A stretch of 64,000 bases of DNA from Tillandsia leiboldiana (taxonomy: Eukaryota > Streptophyta > Magnoliopsida > Poales > Bromeliaceae): NCBI GenBank assembly GCA_029204045.2, contig CM055076.1:14061902-14125901 (forward strand), in the 5' to 3' direction. Made by a program: the position numbers and the translations under genes. Positions 21,111-32,893 of the stretch are shown piece by piece (position 1 is the first letter of the stretch; every line of letters starts with the position of its first letter). The notes under the pieces were generated by a model. It was not told the DNA's origin. It ran no database searches and saw only the letters and a list, made by a program, of their open reading frames with translations.

Positions 21111-22849
21111 AACTCCGCCCACTAGAGAAATCTGATAACCAATCTGGTGCATAAATGAATGTCCGGTCAACCGCCCAATATCCGCGGTTGCCGCAATACC
21201 CTGCCATCTGTAATCCAGCACAACCCGTCCCTGACACTAATGTCCTGGCTACACTACCCCAGACCCCTGCTCGCCCCCGAGCAACATAGACCGCCTGACT
21301 AACAAAGGAAGAGAAAAGGGAAAAGCATGGTTTCTCCTAAGTCAAGTTCCAATAAGTAGTGTAGCAGTAAAAGATTGCCTAACTAGATGACCATACAAGC
21401 ATACTTTTGTCCTCAGGCGCGATAAAAGAGGGTGAAACATATAGTAGCAAAGCATGCTAAAATGTTCCTACTATGCTGTACCAATCTCACACAAGTAGGC
21501 TAATGAATAAACCCGTACAATAACCACATGATCTAGGCCATTCTTCAAGCTTTTCCTCTCAATGCTAAATATGGGTTGTACATTAAACATGCATGCTATC
21601 AGTCATGGAGGGGTGACATTCCCACAAGTGCACTTACATTCCCCATAATATAAAAACCTTATACAGTTACCAGATTAAGCCTACCCACCTGAAATGCTCA
21701 ATCCAAGGCAAACCTGGGGTCGGTGAAGAGCGTGGCCACTTGCACGCACAATCCGCTGAACCCGTATCCACGGTACATGTCGCGCAAACCTCGGCTCCTA
21801 GCAGTGCTCCAAAAACACTCGCGAACCCTCCTGGGTACAACAAAGGTCCAAAGTTACACTTTATGCTAAAATATCCAAGTATACACCACCTGCTGAAACC
21901 AGCCCCGAAGATGTGCAATTTTCACCTGCAGAATGGCCTCTGAAAAATCCACCAAAAATACGGACGCGATCGTCGCGTCGAGCCCTTCGAAACGAGTATC
22001 TGTACGTCAAAATCCGAGTCCCGGTGGCCGAGTTACAAATTCCACAACGCGGTGAGCGCGAAAGTCCACAACAAACACAACTGTAATACACCGCACAGTA
22101 AAGGGGAAAGAAGTATACCTTCGGGCGAATCTCAGCAAATTCCCTGAAAAACACGACGGTAAACCTTGCGACGCGTAGATCCAAAGAGTGTAAAGGCACG
22201 CCTCAATCTGAGTTCGTACAACAAGTTGCACGCAAAACGGTGCACACTTTACGAGTCCTCGCGCATAACGATGCGCGGCCACCAAACCTGCACGCAAAAT
22301 AATGTACGCCATTAAAACCCGCACGCAAAACGGTGCGCAACATCACGACCTACACGTGAAATGGTGCACGTACCTCGAATCTGCACGTAAAACGATGCAC
22401 GCTTCCCTTAAGGTTGCACGCAAAACGAGGCGCGTCAAAAACGCCAGCAATAGTCCATGCAGTAAAACGGCACAGTAAAACACGGTCCCTAACACGCATG
22501 AGAGCGTGGGGTCAAATCCAAAATCCAAAAGGAAACTCAAGACTGTGCCAAAAATACCGCAAAACAACAAACGGGACCTACCTCGACCCGTCGCACCGTC
22601 CAAAGCGTCAAACCGGCTCCTTGGAACACCTTGCGCGCTCCACGGGGTCCACGGTGCGCTCGTGCATCCACGAAAAACGCCCCAACGAATCGCCCACTCC
22701 CTCCCCTTAGCCTCTCTGTGCGAGCAAAAGGAGAAAAAAAGGAGAAATGGGGTGATTCGGGCCCTTATAGGCCAAAATTCCAGATTCGGGCGCAACTTCC
22801 GGGCGCCCGAAACTGGTTTCTGGGCTGCTACAGTAACCAGCCCCGCGGT

Positions 22850-23400
22850 CCACGCGTCCACGCCGCGCCAGCGAGGCGCCACGTCACCCGCGTTCGGCCA
22901 ACAGGGGAGCGACACGTGTCCCTGGACCCGTGCACCGCGACCACGGGACCGCGGCGGCCAATCGGCGGCCGCCACGTGGACCGCATTTGCGCCCGCTCTG
23001 ACGCCCGGCCACAGTGATGCGTCACATCGCGCGCTGACCCGCGAATGGGAGGCCGACACGTGGCCTGCCCCCGCTGACGCCGCGCCAGGGACCGCGCGCC
23101 TTCCCCGCGCGGGTCTGCGCCTCTGCCAGGCACGCTTCCCGAGGCGGTCCCCTGCCTGCACCGTGGTCCCGGTGCACTGCACCGGCCAACCACCAACCGC
23201 CACGCGTCCCGCCATCCGGTGCACGCCGGCCCCGTGGACCGCGCTCCTGCCCGCGCGCCCGCGCGCCTGCCCGCGCCCCTGCCCGCGCCCCCGCGCCTGC
23301 CCGCGGCCGCTCCCGCCGCCTGCCCGAGCCCGCGCCGCCGCGCTCCGCCGCTGCCCGCCGCCGCCGACGCTGCCCCCGGCCGCTGGAACAGTGTCCATTG
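22850..23400 (-). promoter_or_regulatory. GC-rich U3 with G-box/CCAAT modules (G1 3' LTR)
   Basis: Within roughly 550 bp of very GC-rich DNA, CACGTG occurs at about 22912, 22973 and 23058, close to (C)CAATCGGC and GTCCACG-type motifs. The pattern recurs in L1, L3, L4 and L5. CACGTG is the plant G-box core bound by bZIP and bHLH factors; that these copies act as promoter elements is inference. Confidence 0.55.
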
Positions 23401-23769
23401 CCTCGAAAACCGTGCCAGGTCATCCGGACTCCGAAAGCAACAAGTGAATAGTCCGTTTTTATCGTTTTCGCGCGCTGAATCCGAATCTGCTGTCCGATTT
23501 GCCAAATTCTAATTCCAAATTTCGCCAAATGCATCAAGACAAGTGTTTTTACCCTAAATTTTCGCGCCATGTCCAATCTTGACATCTGTTCCGCACGAGG
23601 ACACTTCTAAACACTCAACGGGGTCCTCCGATCACTCACGTGATCCAATTTAAGCCCGAAGTCCAACACTTGTGTCCAAATTGTGCACAATCACTACCGA
23701 CACACCACGTAGGCCTCCAGAAGCCACCCAACGCACTGCAACAGCTCTGAGAAGATCCTGGTCTTCACA

Positions 23770-23785
23770 TCCTCCCCCACTAAAA
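23770..23785 (-). promoter_or_regulatory. Polypurine tract of G1
   Basis: TTTTAGTGGGGGAGGA on the minus strand abuts the 3' LTR and follows GAGGACGAAACTTTC, the usual end of Ty3/gypsy pol (a frame ending Glu-Asp-Glu-Thr-Phe). Confidence 0.85.
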
Positions 23786-24130
23786 GAAAGTTTCGTCCTC
23801 GAAACTAGCTCGATTCTACCAGGAGTCACAAACACCAAGGGTAAGTACTCAACATCACTGTCTCTAGCTTCCCAAGTCACCTCTCACTCCCCGTGATTAC
23901 TCCTCAACAACAACAACAACAGCCAGTACGGCATAGCCCGATTGCGCAACCTCTAATCTCACGAGCCAGAATTCGCAACGGGCATCCCTCGTACTCCAAA
24001 CATTCCTAGATCTCAAATGGGGCGAGTCAATCACGGTCGAGTGATCTAAAAACATAACCTTCCTGAGCTGAGACATGAAACACAACAGGGGTTCCATCAA
24101 AAGTTGGGGGAAACAAGATAACCGCCAGTG
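23786..24130 (-). pseudogene. G1 pol C-terminus, chromodomain-like relic
   Basis: In minus-strand frames I read FMSQLRKVMFLDHSTVID, like the post-integrase HVSQLRKY...VID segment of chromoviruses. In another frame TWEARDSDVEYLPLVF resembles the end of a chromodomain (ATWE...YPxLF). Frameshifts and stops are present. A chromodomain steers integration to certain chromatin; here it is broken. Confidence 0.65.
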
Positions 24131-24489
24131 CAACACGCACCAAACCACAACCTGTGTCAACTCAACCAAGGCAACCCGAAGCACACCCACATGATTAATC
24201 AATAAGGAAAAAGAGTCCTAACAAAGAGGGGTCCTCACTCGGTCACTCTCGAATCTTGACCATCCGAGTGAACTACTCAGCCGCGGTCTATCATCCAAAG
24301 GAACCCTCAGGGACACAACCACAAGCCATGTTTACCTTAACAGTCCACACAGCGCCAGCTGTGGAATCATCAAACTCAACCCCAGACAGCTTCCTGCTCC
24401 AGGTATCCACCATCACAGTGGCCCTGTTGGGGTAATCCAAAATGCTCAACAATAACCCAACGGTAATTCCACAGTCGCTTTAGGAGGCA

Positions 24490-25390
24490 TCACTAAAACT
24501 CGCAGATCTCTCTCCCAACACTGGAAATACTAGCATTGGCGCTGGTAGCAATCTCATCATCCGATTGCCAAGCTTTCCTGGCACTACCCAGTCCAAGAAA
24601 CTCCTCACCTCGACAATAATTGTCGATCTCGGCCAAATCCCAAGTGATATTCATATTGGCCGGATTTCCACCGCCGCTCCTACGACTCAAACAAAGTGAC
24701 CCAAGGAGATAGGCTTCTGAAGCTTCAACTTGTACCTTAATAACTTGGCATACAGCTTCATCCACACGGGCATGGTAGCACATCCATAAGTGCTCCTCGT
24801 GTTCCAAGTCGCTCCGGGAGTAAATCAAAATATCCTCGGGAAACACCACTCCCAGTTCGTCCAAGTACAACTGGGACATACAATTCCTCAGATCTTGAAG
24901 TCACAGGGCATTAGTCATTCCATTTGGCCTCACTATGAGCTCATAATGCCCCTACCGTGTCCTGAACGCCATCTAGGCAAATTCCTCGGCTGTCTAATTC
25001 CAAGTAGGTACTCGCATCATACAATAACTGCCTGCATATAGCTCCATCTAAAGGTCCTAGATACCACCCGGACCTATCTACACTCGAACCATAAAAGGAC
25101 CCTCACAGTCGTGTATCAACGATGTGGCATCACCACCGTATACCAACGGCGTGGCACTAGGTCAAACAGACCCCTCGATCCATCAGATCCTGCAACTGCG
25201 CCAACAGCTCTCTCATCTCTATAGGCGATATCCAATGAGGTGCTATCAAGGGTGGCGCGGTTCCCCGAACCACGTCAAACGCAATCTCTATCTCTCTAAC
25301 CGGCGGCATCTCCAACAGCTCAGGTGAAATCACACCCGGGATCTCGTGGGCAACAGAGATATCCTTGAGTCCCGGTGCCGCCGAAAGCAC
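24490..25390 (-). pseudogene. G1 reverse transcriptase relic
   Basis: From 25390 downward the minus strand shows ELLEMPPVREIEIAFDVVRG and GTAPPLIAPHWISPIEM (front of Ty3/gypsy reverse transcriptase). Then comes an interrupted GHYELIVRPNGMTNA block near 24950, and YLDELGVVFPEDILIYS near 24865-24815, where the catalytic IDD-type motif has become PED. Several stops and frameshifts occur. RNase H and integrase, which should follow, are not recognisable in the 400 bp before the chromodomain relic. Confidence 0.8.
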
Positions 25391-25479
25391 CTCACAGACT
25401 GTCGCTATAACCTGTGTGCTATAACTATCTCAACCATCAAGCCTCCTCTCGTCTGCCTCACAGAAGGTCAAAGTCCTCT

Positions 25480-25790
25480 CTTTCTGCAGTCTAACATCCT
25501 GTGGCACTATACCAATCCAAATCCAAGCACTGGGTCGAAACACCGAACCGCCACAATTACCAGTAAGCCTGCTAGTACAACTCGCGGCCTCAGCTGCATT
25601 GGACATGATCCACAAGCCTCCTCCACATGCACAGCACTAACAGGAACCTGTACCTCGAGTGCAGGTGGTAACAAATCTGCCTCTAGTCCATGCAGGAATG
25701 CAACATGCTCTAACTCCGACTGCTGTGATGAAATCACACCTGCGACAACTCGATCCACTACCGTGGCGCCCTCCAACCGGGCGGCACAGG
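25480..25790 (-). pseudogene. G1 aspartic protease region, decayed
   Basis: Minus-strand frame with LEVQVPVSAVHVEEACGSCP and a segment ending RCFDPVLGFGLV. The order matches the retropepsin fold region that precedes GFDVILGMDWL in Ty3/gypsy elements. The catalytic D(S/T)G is not convincingly preserved. Moderate support only. Confidence 0.5.
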
Positions 25791-27045
25791 TTCATCCACT
25801 CGATGCAAGTGGTTGTCGCTCAATCTGCCTGAAGATCAGGGCTATCCTCATAGGGAGTACGACCTCTGTCTCTGCTCACACTGAGGCGACGAATAAGGTC
25901 CTCCGCAGATAACAAATCCACGCTACCACTGCGCCACTCTGATATAGATGCTGATGCTGCCATCGGGGTCCACTCGATCTCTGGCATCTCAGGAATCCGT
26001 TATCCTGGAAAAAAAAATCAGAAATGCCTCTGCCGGCCGATCCGTCCTCCATCACCCGGCGCCAAGCGCCAATATCCAGAACTCATCTCTGGCGGCAGAT
26101 CCCTATCCAAAGGAACTGCAGTGCCATGCTCCATACGCAATGCCTACTCTATCAAGGCATCAAAGATCCATAACAGAGGGACCAACTAAACTGAAAGGTA
26201 TCCTGGCGCAATCCACTCCCAGCCACACATGTCCTATGCGCCTCGTCCCTCGAAACATGGAGCGCGCAGTTCAACGACTGCAAAAATACTCTCTAGCACA
26301 GGGAGGCTCTCAATTGATCACTCCATCACCACCAACCACGACTCTGCCTCCCAAGGCTCCAAACTCAATCTTACGAGTCGGGGTGGTTCATCTGCCAAAT
26401 CCGGCTCAATAGATCGATCATGTCCCCTCAGCTCACCAGCTGTCAACTATCCATCCTGCCACGGTGCCTCGGCACTAAACATTGGCACAGAGGAGGCTAC
26501 TCACTCCATTGGTGCCACAAAAATCCCCGCCACTGAGGATACTACAACCGGGTGGTCTCAGAAGGAAGCAATGTCGAGCTGCCCGTTGCTCCGACAACTG
26601 TGTCACTAAAACCAGCTGCTCGCTCACTCTGCCGCTGATAAGCCTTTAACAATCCTGTCATCCGGGTCCGGGGCGCTCTGACCTCAATCCGGGTATCCGG
26701 CCCAAAACCAACCGCTCAAGCTCAACTACTATGACAGGATACACACGGGTCAAAACCCAGCGTCGGGGAGACACCGCTCGCCACGACGAAACAACAAAAC
26801 AGCACACAACAACGCTCGACCCAATCCAGCGAAAGTCTAAAGCATGTCACCCGTTCCACAGCATTATGTTGTCTGCAGCCAACATAATCACTTAGGAGAA
26901 TAAACATGCCAATCACTCTTCCCGTCCCTTGGGAGAGGTAAAAACTCAATCAGGACTCTCGCTATAGATCACGACTCTCACGAAGTCAACCAAGGGTCAA
27001 ACCATAAGCCTAGGGTTTCTAAGTCCACCATGACCTACAACCTAG
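25791..27045 (-). pseudogene. G1 gag region, unrecognisable
   Basis: The position between primer site and protease is that of gag. I find only short broken frames and no clear gag core or zinc knuckle, so the assignment is by position. Confidence 0.4.
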
Positions 27046-27057
27046 GCTCTGATACCA
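27046..27057 (-). promoter_or_regulatory. Primer binding site of G1
   Basis: TGGTATCAGAGC on the minus strand, seven bases inside the 5' LTR end; initiator-Met tRNA type. Confidence 0.88.
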
Positions 27058-27064
27058 CATAATC

Positions 27065-30000
27065 TGTCACGCCCCGGGGTCGAAACTGCGACCCGGGCTC
27101 GCCAACAGATCCGCCACCTATGCCAAACTCCGCATAGGCGAAGCGTCCTACCTGCAAGAAATGTGCTACAGCTAACAGATATCAGAGCTATAAGATAAAA
27201 GTGCTGTAAAAATGAAATCAACCACTGTACAACTGGAAATAATGCAACAATGTCCACCTCCCTAAAATGATAATCGTACAATGTCCTCAGATACAGAACT
27301 CATAGCTCAACGGGGAGGTATCTCCAATAAATACAACAGTGTACAGGCTCTCACTACATATCATCCTCACTACAACAGTCTCTCAAAAGAGGAAAATAAA
27401 ATAACTAATCTAATGAAGATCTCCTCTGAAGGGGGTACCGCTACTCTCCAACGAGGGGTAGGGATCTAGCGCGCGACTCCCTCGCCTCGAACAACAACCG
27501 CAGAATCAGCAACACCCGCTAAGACTCTGTAAAACAAAGGAGAGGAAGGAAAAAGGAGGGGGAAAGCCCCCAAAAGGTGTGAGAACTACACCAAAAAGGG
27601 AGTTCTCAGTGGGTACCACCGCCAGACCCGACGGTCTGCCCACTAAGTCCTCAAGAGACAAAACTAACCAAAGCCGTAAAGACTGAAATAAGGAAGCTGA
27701 AGACTCTCAACAGCTATCATGCCTCTATCTAAATGCCCAAACGGGGTGAACCAAAGAATGGTATGCAACCACTAGCACATAAAGTGCACAATCGACCCAA
27801 TCGATAGACCAGTAATCACTGGCACTGCCTGCTATGCCTGCTATGCCTGCCATGCCTGCTATGCCTGCCATGCATGCTATGCCTGCCATGCCTGCCATGC
27901 CTGCTATGCCTGCCATGCCTACTATGCCTGCTATGCCTGCTATGCCTGCCATGCCTACTATGCCTGCTATGCCTGCCATGCCTGCTATCGAACTCAAGGA
28001 CTCATCTGCGGGAATACCGACCGACTACTGACCGGTACGGTCGCATCCCAAAATAGGTGACAGACCGACTACTGACCGGTACGGTCGCACACTAAATAAG
28101 TGACAGACCGGCTCCTGACCGGCACGGTCGCACACTAAATGAACGACAGACCGGCTCCTGACCAGCACGGTTGCACACTAAATAAGTAGGAAACTCCGCC
28201 CACTAGAGAAATCTGATAACCAATCTGGTGCATAAATGAATGTCCGGTCAACCGCCCAATATCCGCGGTTGCCGTAATACCCTGCCGTCTGTAATCCAGC
28301 ACAACCCGTCCCTGACACCAATGTCCTGGTTACACTACCCCAGACCCCTGCTTGCCCCCGAGCAACATAGACCGCCTGACTAACAAAGGAGGAGAAAAGG
28401 GAAAAGCATGGTTTCTCCTAAGTCAAGTTCCAATAAGTAGTGTAGCAGTAATAGATGGCCTAACTAGATGACCATACGAGCATGCTTTTGTCCTCAGGAG
28501 CGATAAAAGAGGGTGAAACATATAATAGCAAAGCATGCTAAAATGTTCCTACTATGCTGTACCAATCTCACACAAGTAGGCTAATGAATAAACCCGTACA
28601 ATAACCACATGATCTAGGCCATTCTTCAAGCTTTTCCTCTCGATGCTAAATATGGGTTGTACATTAAACATGCATGCTATCAGTCATGGAGGGGTGACAT
28701 TCCCACAAGTGCACTTACATTCCCCATAATATAAAAACCTTATACAGTTACCAGATTAAGCCTACCCACCTGAAATGCTCAATCCAAGGCAAACCTGAGG
28801 TCGGTGAAGAGCGTGGCCACTTGCACGCATAATCCGCTGAACCCGTATCCACGGTACATGTCGCGCAAACCTCGGATCCTAGCAGTGCTCCAAAAACACT
28901 CACGAACCCTCCTGGGTACAACAAAGGTCCAAAGTTACACTTTATGCTAAAATATCCAAGTATACACCACCTGCTGAAACCAGCCCCGAAGATGTGCAAT
29001 TTTCACCTGCAGAACGGCCTCTGAAAAATCCACCAAAAATACAGACGCCATCGTCGCGTCGAGCCCTTCGAAACGAGTACCTGCACGTCAAAATCCGAGT
29101 CCCGGTGGCCGAGTTACAAATTCCACAACGCGGTGAGCGCAAAAGTCCACAACAAACACAACTGTAATACACCGCACAGTAAAGGGGAAAGAAGTATGCC
29201 TTCGGGCGAATCTCAGCAAATTCCCCGAAAAACACGACGGTAAACCTTGCGACGCGTAGATCCAAAGAGTGTAAAGGGACGCCTCAATCCGAGTTCGGAC
29301 AACAAGTTGCACTCAAAACGGTGCACACTTTACGAGTCCTCGTGCATAACGATGCGCGGCCACCAAACCTGCACGCAAAACGATGTACGCCATTAAAACC
29401 CGCATGCCAAACGATGCACGCGAACATGACATGCACGCGAAACGCTGCACGTACCTCAAATCTGCACGCAAAACGATGCACGCTTCCCTTAAGGTTGCAC
29501 GCAAAACGAGGCGCGTCCAAAACGCCAGCAACAGTCCACGCAGTAAAACGGCATAGTAAAACACGGTCCCTAACACGCATGAGAGCGTGGGGTCAAATCC
29601 GAAATCCAAAAGGAAACTCAAGATTGTGCCAAAAATACCGCAAAACAACAAACGGGACCTACCTCGACCCGTCGCGCCGTCCAAAGCGTCAAACCGGCTC
29701 CTTGGAACACCTTGCGCGCTCCACGGGGTCCACGGCGCGCTCGTGCGTCCACGAAAACCCCCCCCACAAATCGCCCACTCCCTCCCCTTAGCCTCCCTGT
29801 GCGAGCAAAAGGAGAAAAAAGGGAGAAATGGGGTGATTCGGGCCCTTATAGGCCAAAATTCCAGATTCGGGCGCAACTTCCGGGCGCCCGAAACAGGCTT
29901 CCGGGCTGCTACAGTAACCAGCCCCGCGGTCCACGCGTCCACGCCGTGCCAGCGAGGCGCCACGTCACCCGCGTTCGGCCAACAGGGGAGCGACACGTGT

Positions 30001-30817
30001 CCCTGGACCCGTGCACCGCGACCACGGGACCGCGGCTGCCAATCGGCGGCCGCCACGTGGACCGCACTTGCGCCCGCTCTGACGCCCGACCACAGTGATG
30101 CGTCACATCGCGCGCTGACCCCCGAATGGGAGGCCGACACGTGGCCTGCCCCCGCTGACGCCGCGCCAGGGCCCGCGCGCCTTCCCCGCGAGGGTCTGCG
30201 CCTCTGCCAGGCACGCTTCCCGAGGCGGTCCTCTGCCTGCACCGTAGTCCCGGTGCACTGCACCGGCCAACCACCAACCGCCACGCGTCCCGCCATCCGG
30301 TGCACGCCGGCCACGTGGACCGCGCTCCTGCCCGCGCGCCCGTGTGCCTGCCCGCGCGCCTGCTCGCGCCCCCGCGCCTGCCCGCGGCCGCTCCATCGCC
30401 TGCCCGAGCCCGCGCCGCTGCCCTCGGCCGCCGGAACAGTGTCCATTGCCTCGAAAACCGTGCCAGGTCATCCGGACTCCGAAAACAATAAGTGAATAGT
30501 CCGTTTTTATCGTTTTCGCGCGCTGAATCCAAATCCGCTGTCCGATTTACCAAATTCTAATTCCAAAATTCGCCAAATGCATCCAGACAAGTGTTTTTAC
30601 CCCAAATTTTTGCGCTGAGTCCAATCTTGACATCTGTTCCGCGCGAGGACACTTCTAAACACTCAACGGGGTCCTCCGATCACTCACGTGATCCAATTTA
30701 AGCCCGAAGTTCAACACTTGTGTCCAAATTGTGCACAATCACCACCGACACACCACGTAGGCCTCCAGAAGCCACCCAACGCACTGCAACAGCTCTGCGA
30801 AGATCCTGGTCTTCACA
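27065..30817 (-). mobile_element. G1 5' LTR, uninterrupted (3753 bp)
   Basis: Complete copy of the LTR. In element sense: start at 30817; G-box-rich U3 about 30190-29930 (CACGTG near 30136, 30052, 29992); TATA-like CCTATAAG near 29850; GCACGCAAAACG repeats 29510-29290; 45-bp repeats 28191-28017; 9-bp minisatellite 27992-27828; splice-acceptor-like TTTGTTTTACAG near 27545-27532; end at 27065. It lacks roughly 40 bp of the GC-rich tract found in the other LTR. Its 377-codon ORF is compositional. Confidence 0.92.
27828..27992. repeat. 9-bp minisatellite in G1 5' LTR
   Basis: About 18 copies of ATGCCTGC(T/C), the counterpart of 20737-20910, with different unit order and number. Confidence 0.9.
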
Positions 30818-30822
30818 GGATC

Positions 30823-30942
30823 GCGTGGAGAAACCTTTGGAGGAAGAAGAACCCCTCTCCTCCACGTTTTGAGTAAGCACAAAAAAGGTGAGGTTTTAGG
30901 ATTTTGGAAACCTTCTAAGTTTTGGGGATTTTTGGATCTTAA
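30823..30942 (+). other. Continuation of the sequence interrupted by G1
   Basis: Joins logically to 8876: a GA/CT-rich leader of a broken promoter region, with GTAAGC near 30872 and GGTGAG near 30889 as donor-like sites. No ORF. Confidence 0.45.
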
Positions 30943-32893
30943 TATGATGACCCGAATCTTCACGGTGGTTTTGCTGAGTGAATTGTGGCTTCTGAAGGCC
31001 TATGATGTGTGTTGGAGATTGTTGCGCGCAAATCGGTTCTCAGGATCGGACCCAGTGCGAAATTTGGATTAAGATTACCTGTCCGGATGCCTTCGACAAA
31101 ATTTTGAAGTGGAATCTGGCAAAACGGACATCGGATTTGGACTCAGCTCGCGAAAACGATGAAAATGGACTATTTACATGTATTTTCGGAGCCCGGATGC
31201 CAAAACATGGATTTCGAGGCAAGGTTACTATTTTGGCAGGCCAGGGCAGCACTGGCGGCGGCGGGCAGGCCGGTCCACGGGACTTTGGCGTGCACCGGGA
31301 CCAGCCAACGGAGAAGAGTGCCACGTGGCGCGCGCGGATTGGACGGTTAACGCATGCGCGACAGCGCGCGTCTCGCGCCGGGCGCGGCGCACGGTGGACC
31401 GCGCCGGGCCACGTGTCGCCCGCCCATTGGCGGGCGCAGCGACCCGGCTCGCCCGTCGTGAACCGCGGCCCACGGTTCCCGCCGTGGACCGCGCTGCCAC
31501 GCGGCGCGCCGCGATTGGCGGGTGCGTGTGCGCAGGGCGCGGGGCGGGCCGCGTGGTGCGCTGTGGGCGTTTCGGGCGCGCACAGTGCGGGCCGGGCCGG
31601 ATTCTGGCACCCGATTCTTGCGCTCGAATCCAGAATCTTTTTTTTTGGTGGACTTGGGCTATAAATAACCCCTTTGGGCTTCTTTTTTGGGCTTTTTTTC
31701 TTCAATTTCACAGCCCAATTTTGATAGGGAGGTTCCACCTCGAGTCTTCTTCGACATTTGGGATCCCGAAGATTTTTGGTAGTCGTGCCATCTGCGTTTT
31801 TCTCGACATCGTGAGCTTCGACGCGCCTTTGATACCGAGTTTTTTCGTCGACGCTTCTTCCGTGAGCTCCCCAGGGCTGACGGAAGAGAGTTTTTGGCCG
31901 ATTTTTGCGGCAAAGGTTTCACGAGAGGTAGATCTTCATTTTTTGTATTTTATACTCCTTTCAGTTTTGGGTTTTTATTGGGGTTTCTGGAACATCTTTG
32001 AACCCCTTTCTTGTTGGTGATTTTCATGGAAAGCAGAGCATTGTTCAATTTTTATCTCTGCGCTCAGATATCGGATTTCAGCCCGGGAGGACTCGATCGA
32101 CATCTACGCTTCGCGAGGATCGCAGTCGTATTTTTATTAGAATTTTTGGAGATCATCTTGCAGGTGATATTTTGGATTCTTTCGGACTGATCTTTCTGCA
32201 GATTTGTGATCGTGGGGATTTTTGCTTACCGCGATGTTTGGACTGTATCTTTGTGCCCAGGAGGAGTTTTCTGGTATTTTTGGGCTCGTTGGAATCGTGG
32301 GAATCTGAGAATTATCCCTGTTCAATTTCAGCCCCTTTGGACCTTAGATCGATGCACACTTTCAGGTGGGTTGCTTCGTCTCTAGAACCGGTGGACGGTT
32401 CTCTAATTCTATTTGATAGAATGCATGCATGTTTAGTGTACCAATATATGATTGAGAGGTAAGCTTAGTAATGGTAATGGTATGAGGAATTGCAAGATAA
32501 ATATCCATGCTATGTCTTTTGAAAACTTGCAATATTGGATATCCATGATTATGGTTAATGAAAGCTTACCTAAGGGAATGTTACCCTCTGTGATTGATAG
32601 CATGCATAATTTAATGTGCAATCTATAGGATTGAGATGTAAGCATGAGAAATGACCTAGATCATGTGGATTAATGCTTACTTAATTTATTGTATATGTTG
32701 TGGTGGATTTGAGATCTCACATGTTGTAAATGGTTATGTTCACTTTATGCTAGATGAGATAGAAAGTATGCTTGTGCGAGATGATGTTTCCTATTTTATG
32801 CTAAGTTACATTATGCTATTATTGGAACTTGACCTAGCACCCCGTCATATGTTGTATGTTAACCAAACTAGTAGAGAACCTTCACTTGGGCTA
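30943..32893 (+). mobile_element. L1: giant Ty3/gypsy-type LTR, 5' part
   Basis: It begins TATGATGACCCGAATC, aligning with TGTGATGACCTGGATC of L4 and with the first G changed. It has the family's U3 (CTTCTGAAGGCCTATG, GATGCCTTCGACAAAATTTT), GC-rich G-box modules (CACGTG near 31322 and 31411) and GGCTATAAATAA near 31658. A leader includes GATCGCAGTCGTATTTTTAT and GCAGGTGAT. It is cut by L3 at 32894. The 280-codon ORF across the GC-rich part is not supported as a gene. Confidence 0.65.

Larger units (their letters stand above)
20162..23769 (-). mobile_element. G1 3' LTR, main part (right of Copia-1)
   Basis: Continues the LTR begun at 8877. In element sense it starts at 23769 with TGTGAAGACCAGGATC, has a very GC-rich U3 (23390-22850) with repeated CACGTG boxes and CCAAT motifs, and a CCTATAAG TATA-like box near 22770. 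A leader of about 2.6 kb then contains GCACGCAAAACG repeats (22440-22200), a 45-bp repeat and a 9-bp minisatellite. Long ORFs on both strands over the GC-rich part are compositional. Confidence 0.9.
8877..30817 (-). mobile_element. Ty3/gypsy element G1, degenerate, carrying a nested copia
   Basis: LTRs are at 8877-9063 plus 20162-23769 (3' LTR, split by Copia-1) and 27065-30817 (5' LTR), with a 3.3-kb interior. Ends in element orientation are TGTGAAGACCAGG and GGGGCGTGACA. Flanks are GGATA (8872-8876) and GGATC (30818-30822), a 5-bp duplication with one mismatch. The two LTRs look about 98% alike where I compared them by eye. The interior has only remnants of protease, reverse transcriptase and a chromodomain-like tail, and integrase is absent. 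It was therefore probably already defective when it inserted. Confidence 0.85.

Noticed and set aside
22343..23447. Long ORFs (300-377 codons) on both strands of the GC-rich LTR parts, also 29313-30495 and 31178-32020
   Set aside because: Open frames overlap on both strands, read through U3, TATA box and leader, are Arg/Ala/Gly/Pro-rich, and show no domain. High GC content lowers stop frequency.
25346..25912. Plus-strand ORF of 188 codons in the G1 interior
   Set aside because: It lies opposite the decayed protease and RT of G1 and resembles nothing.
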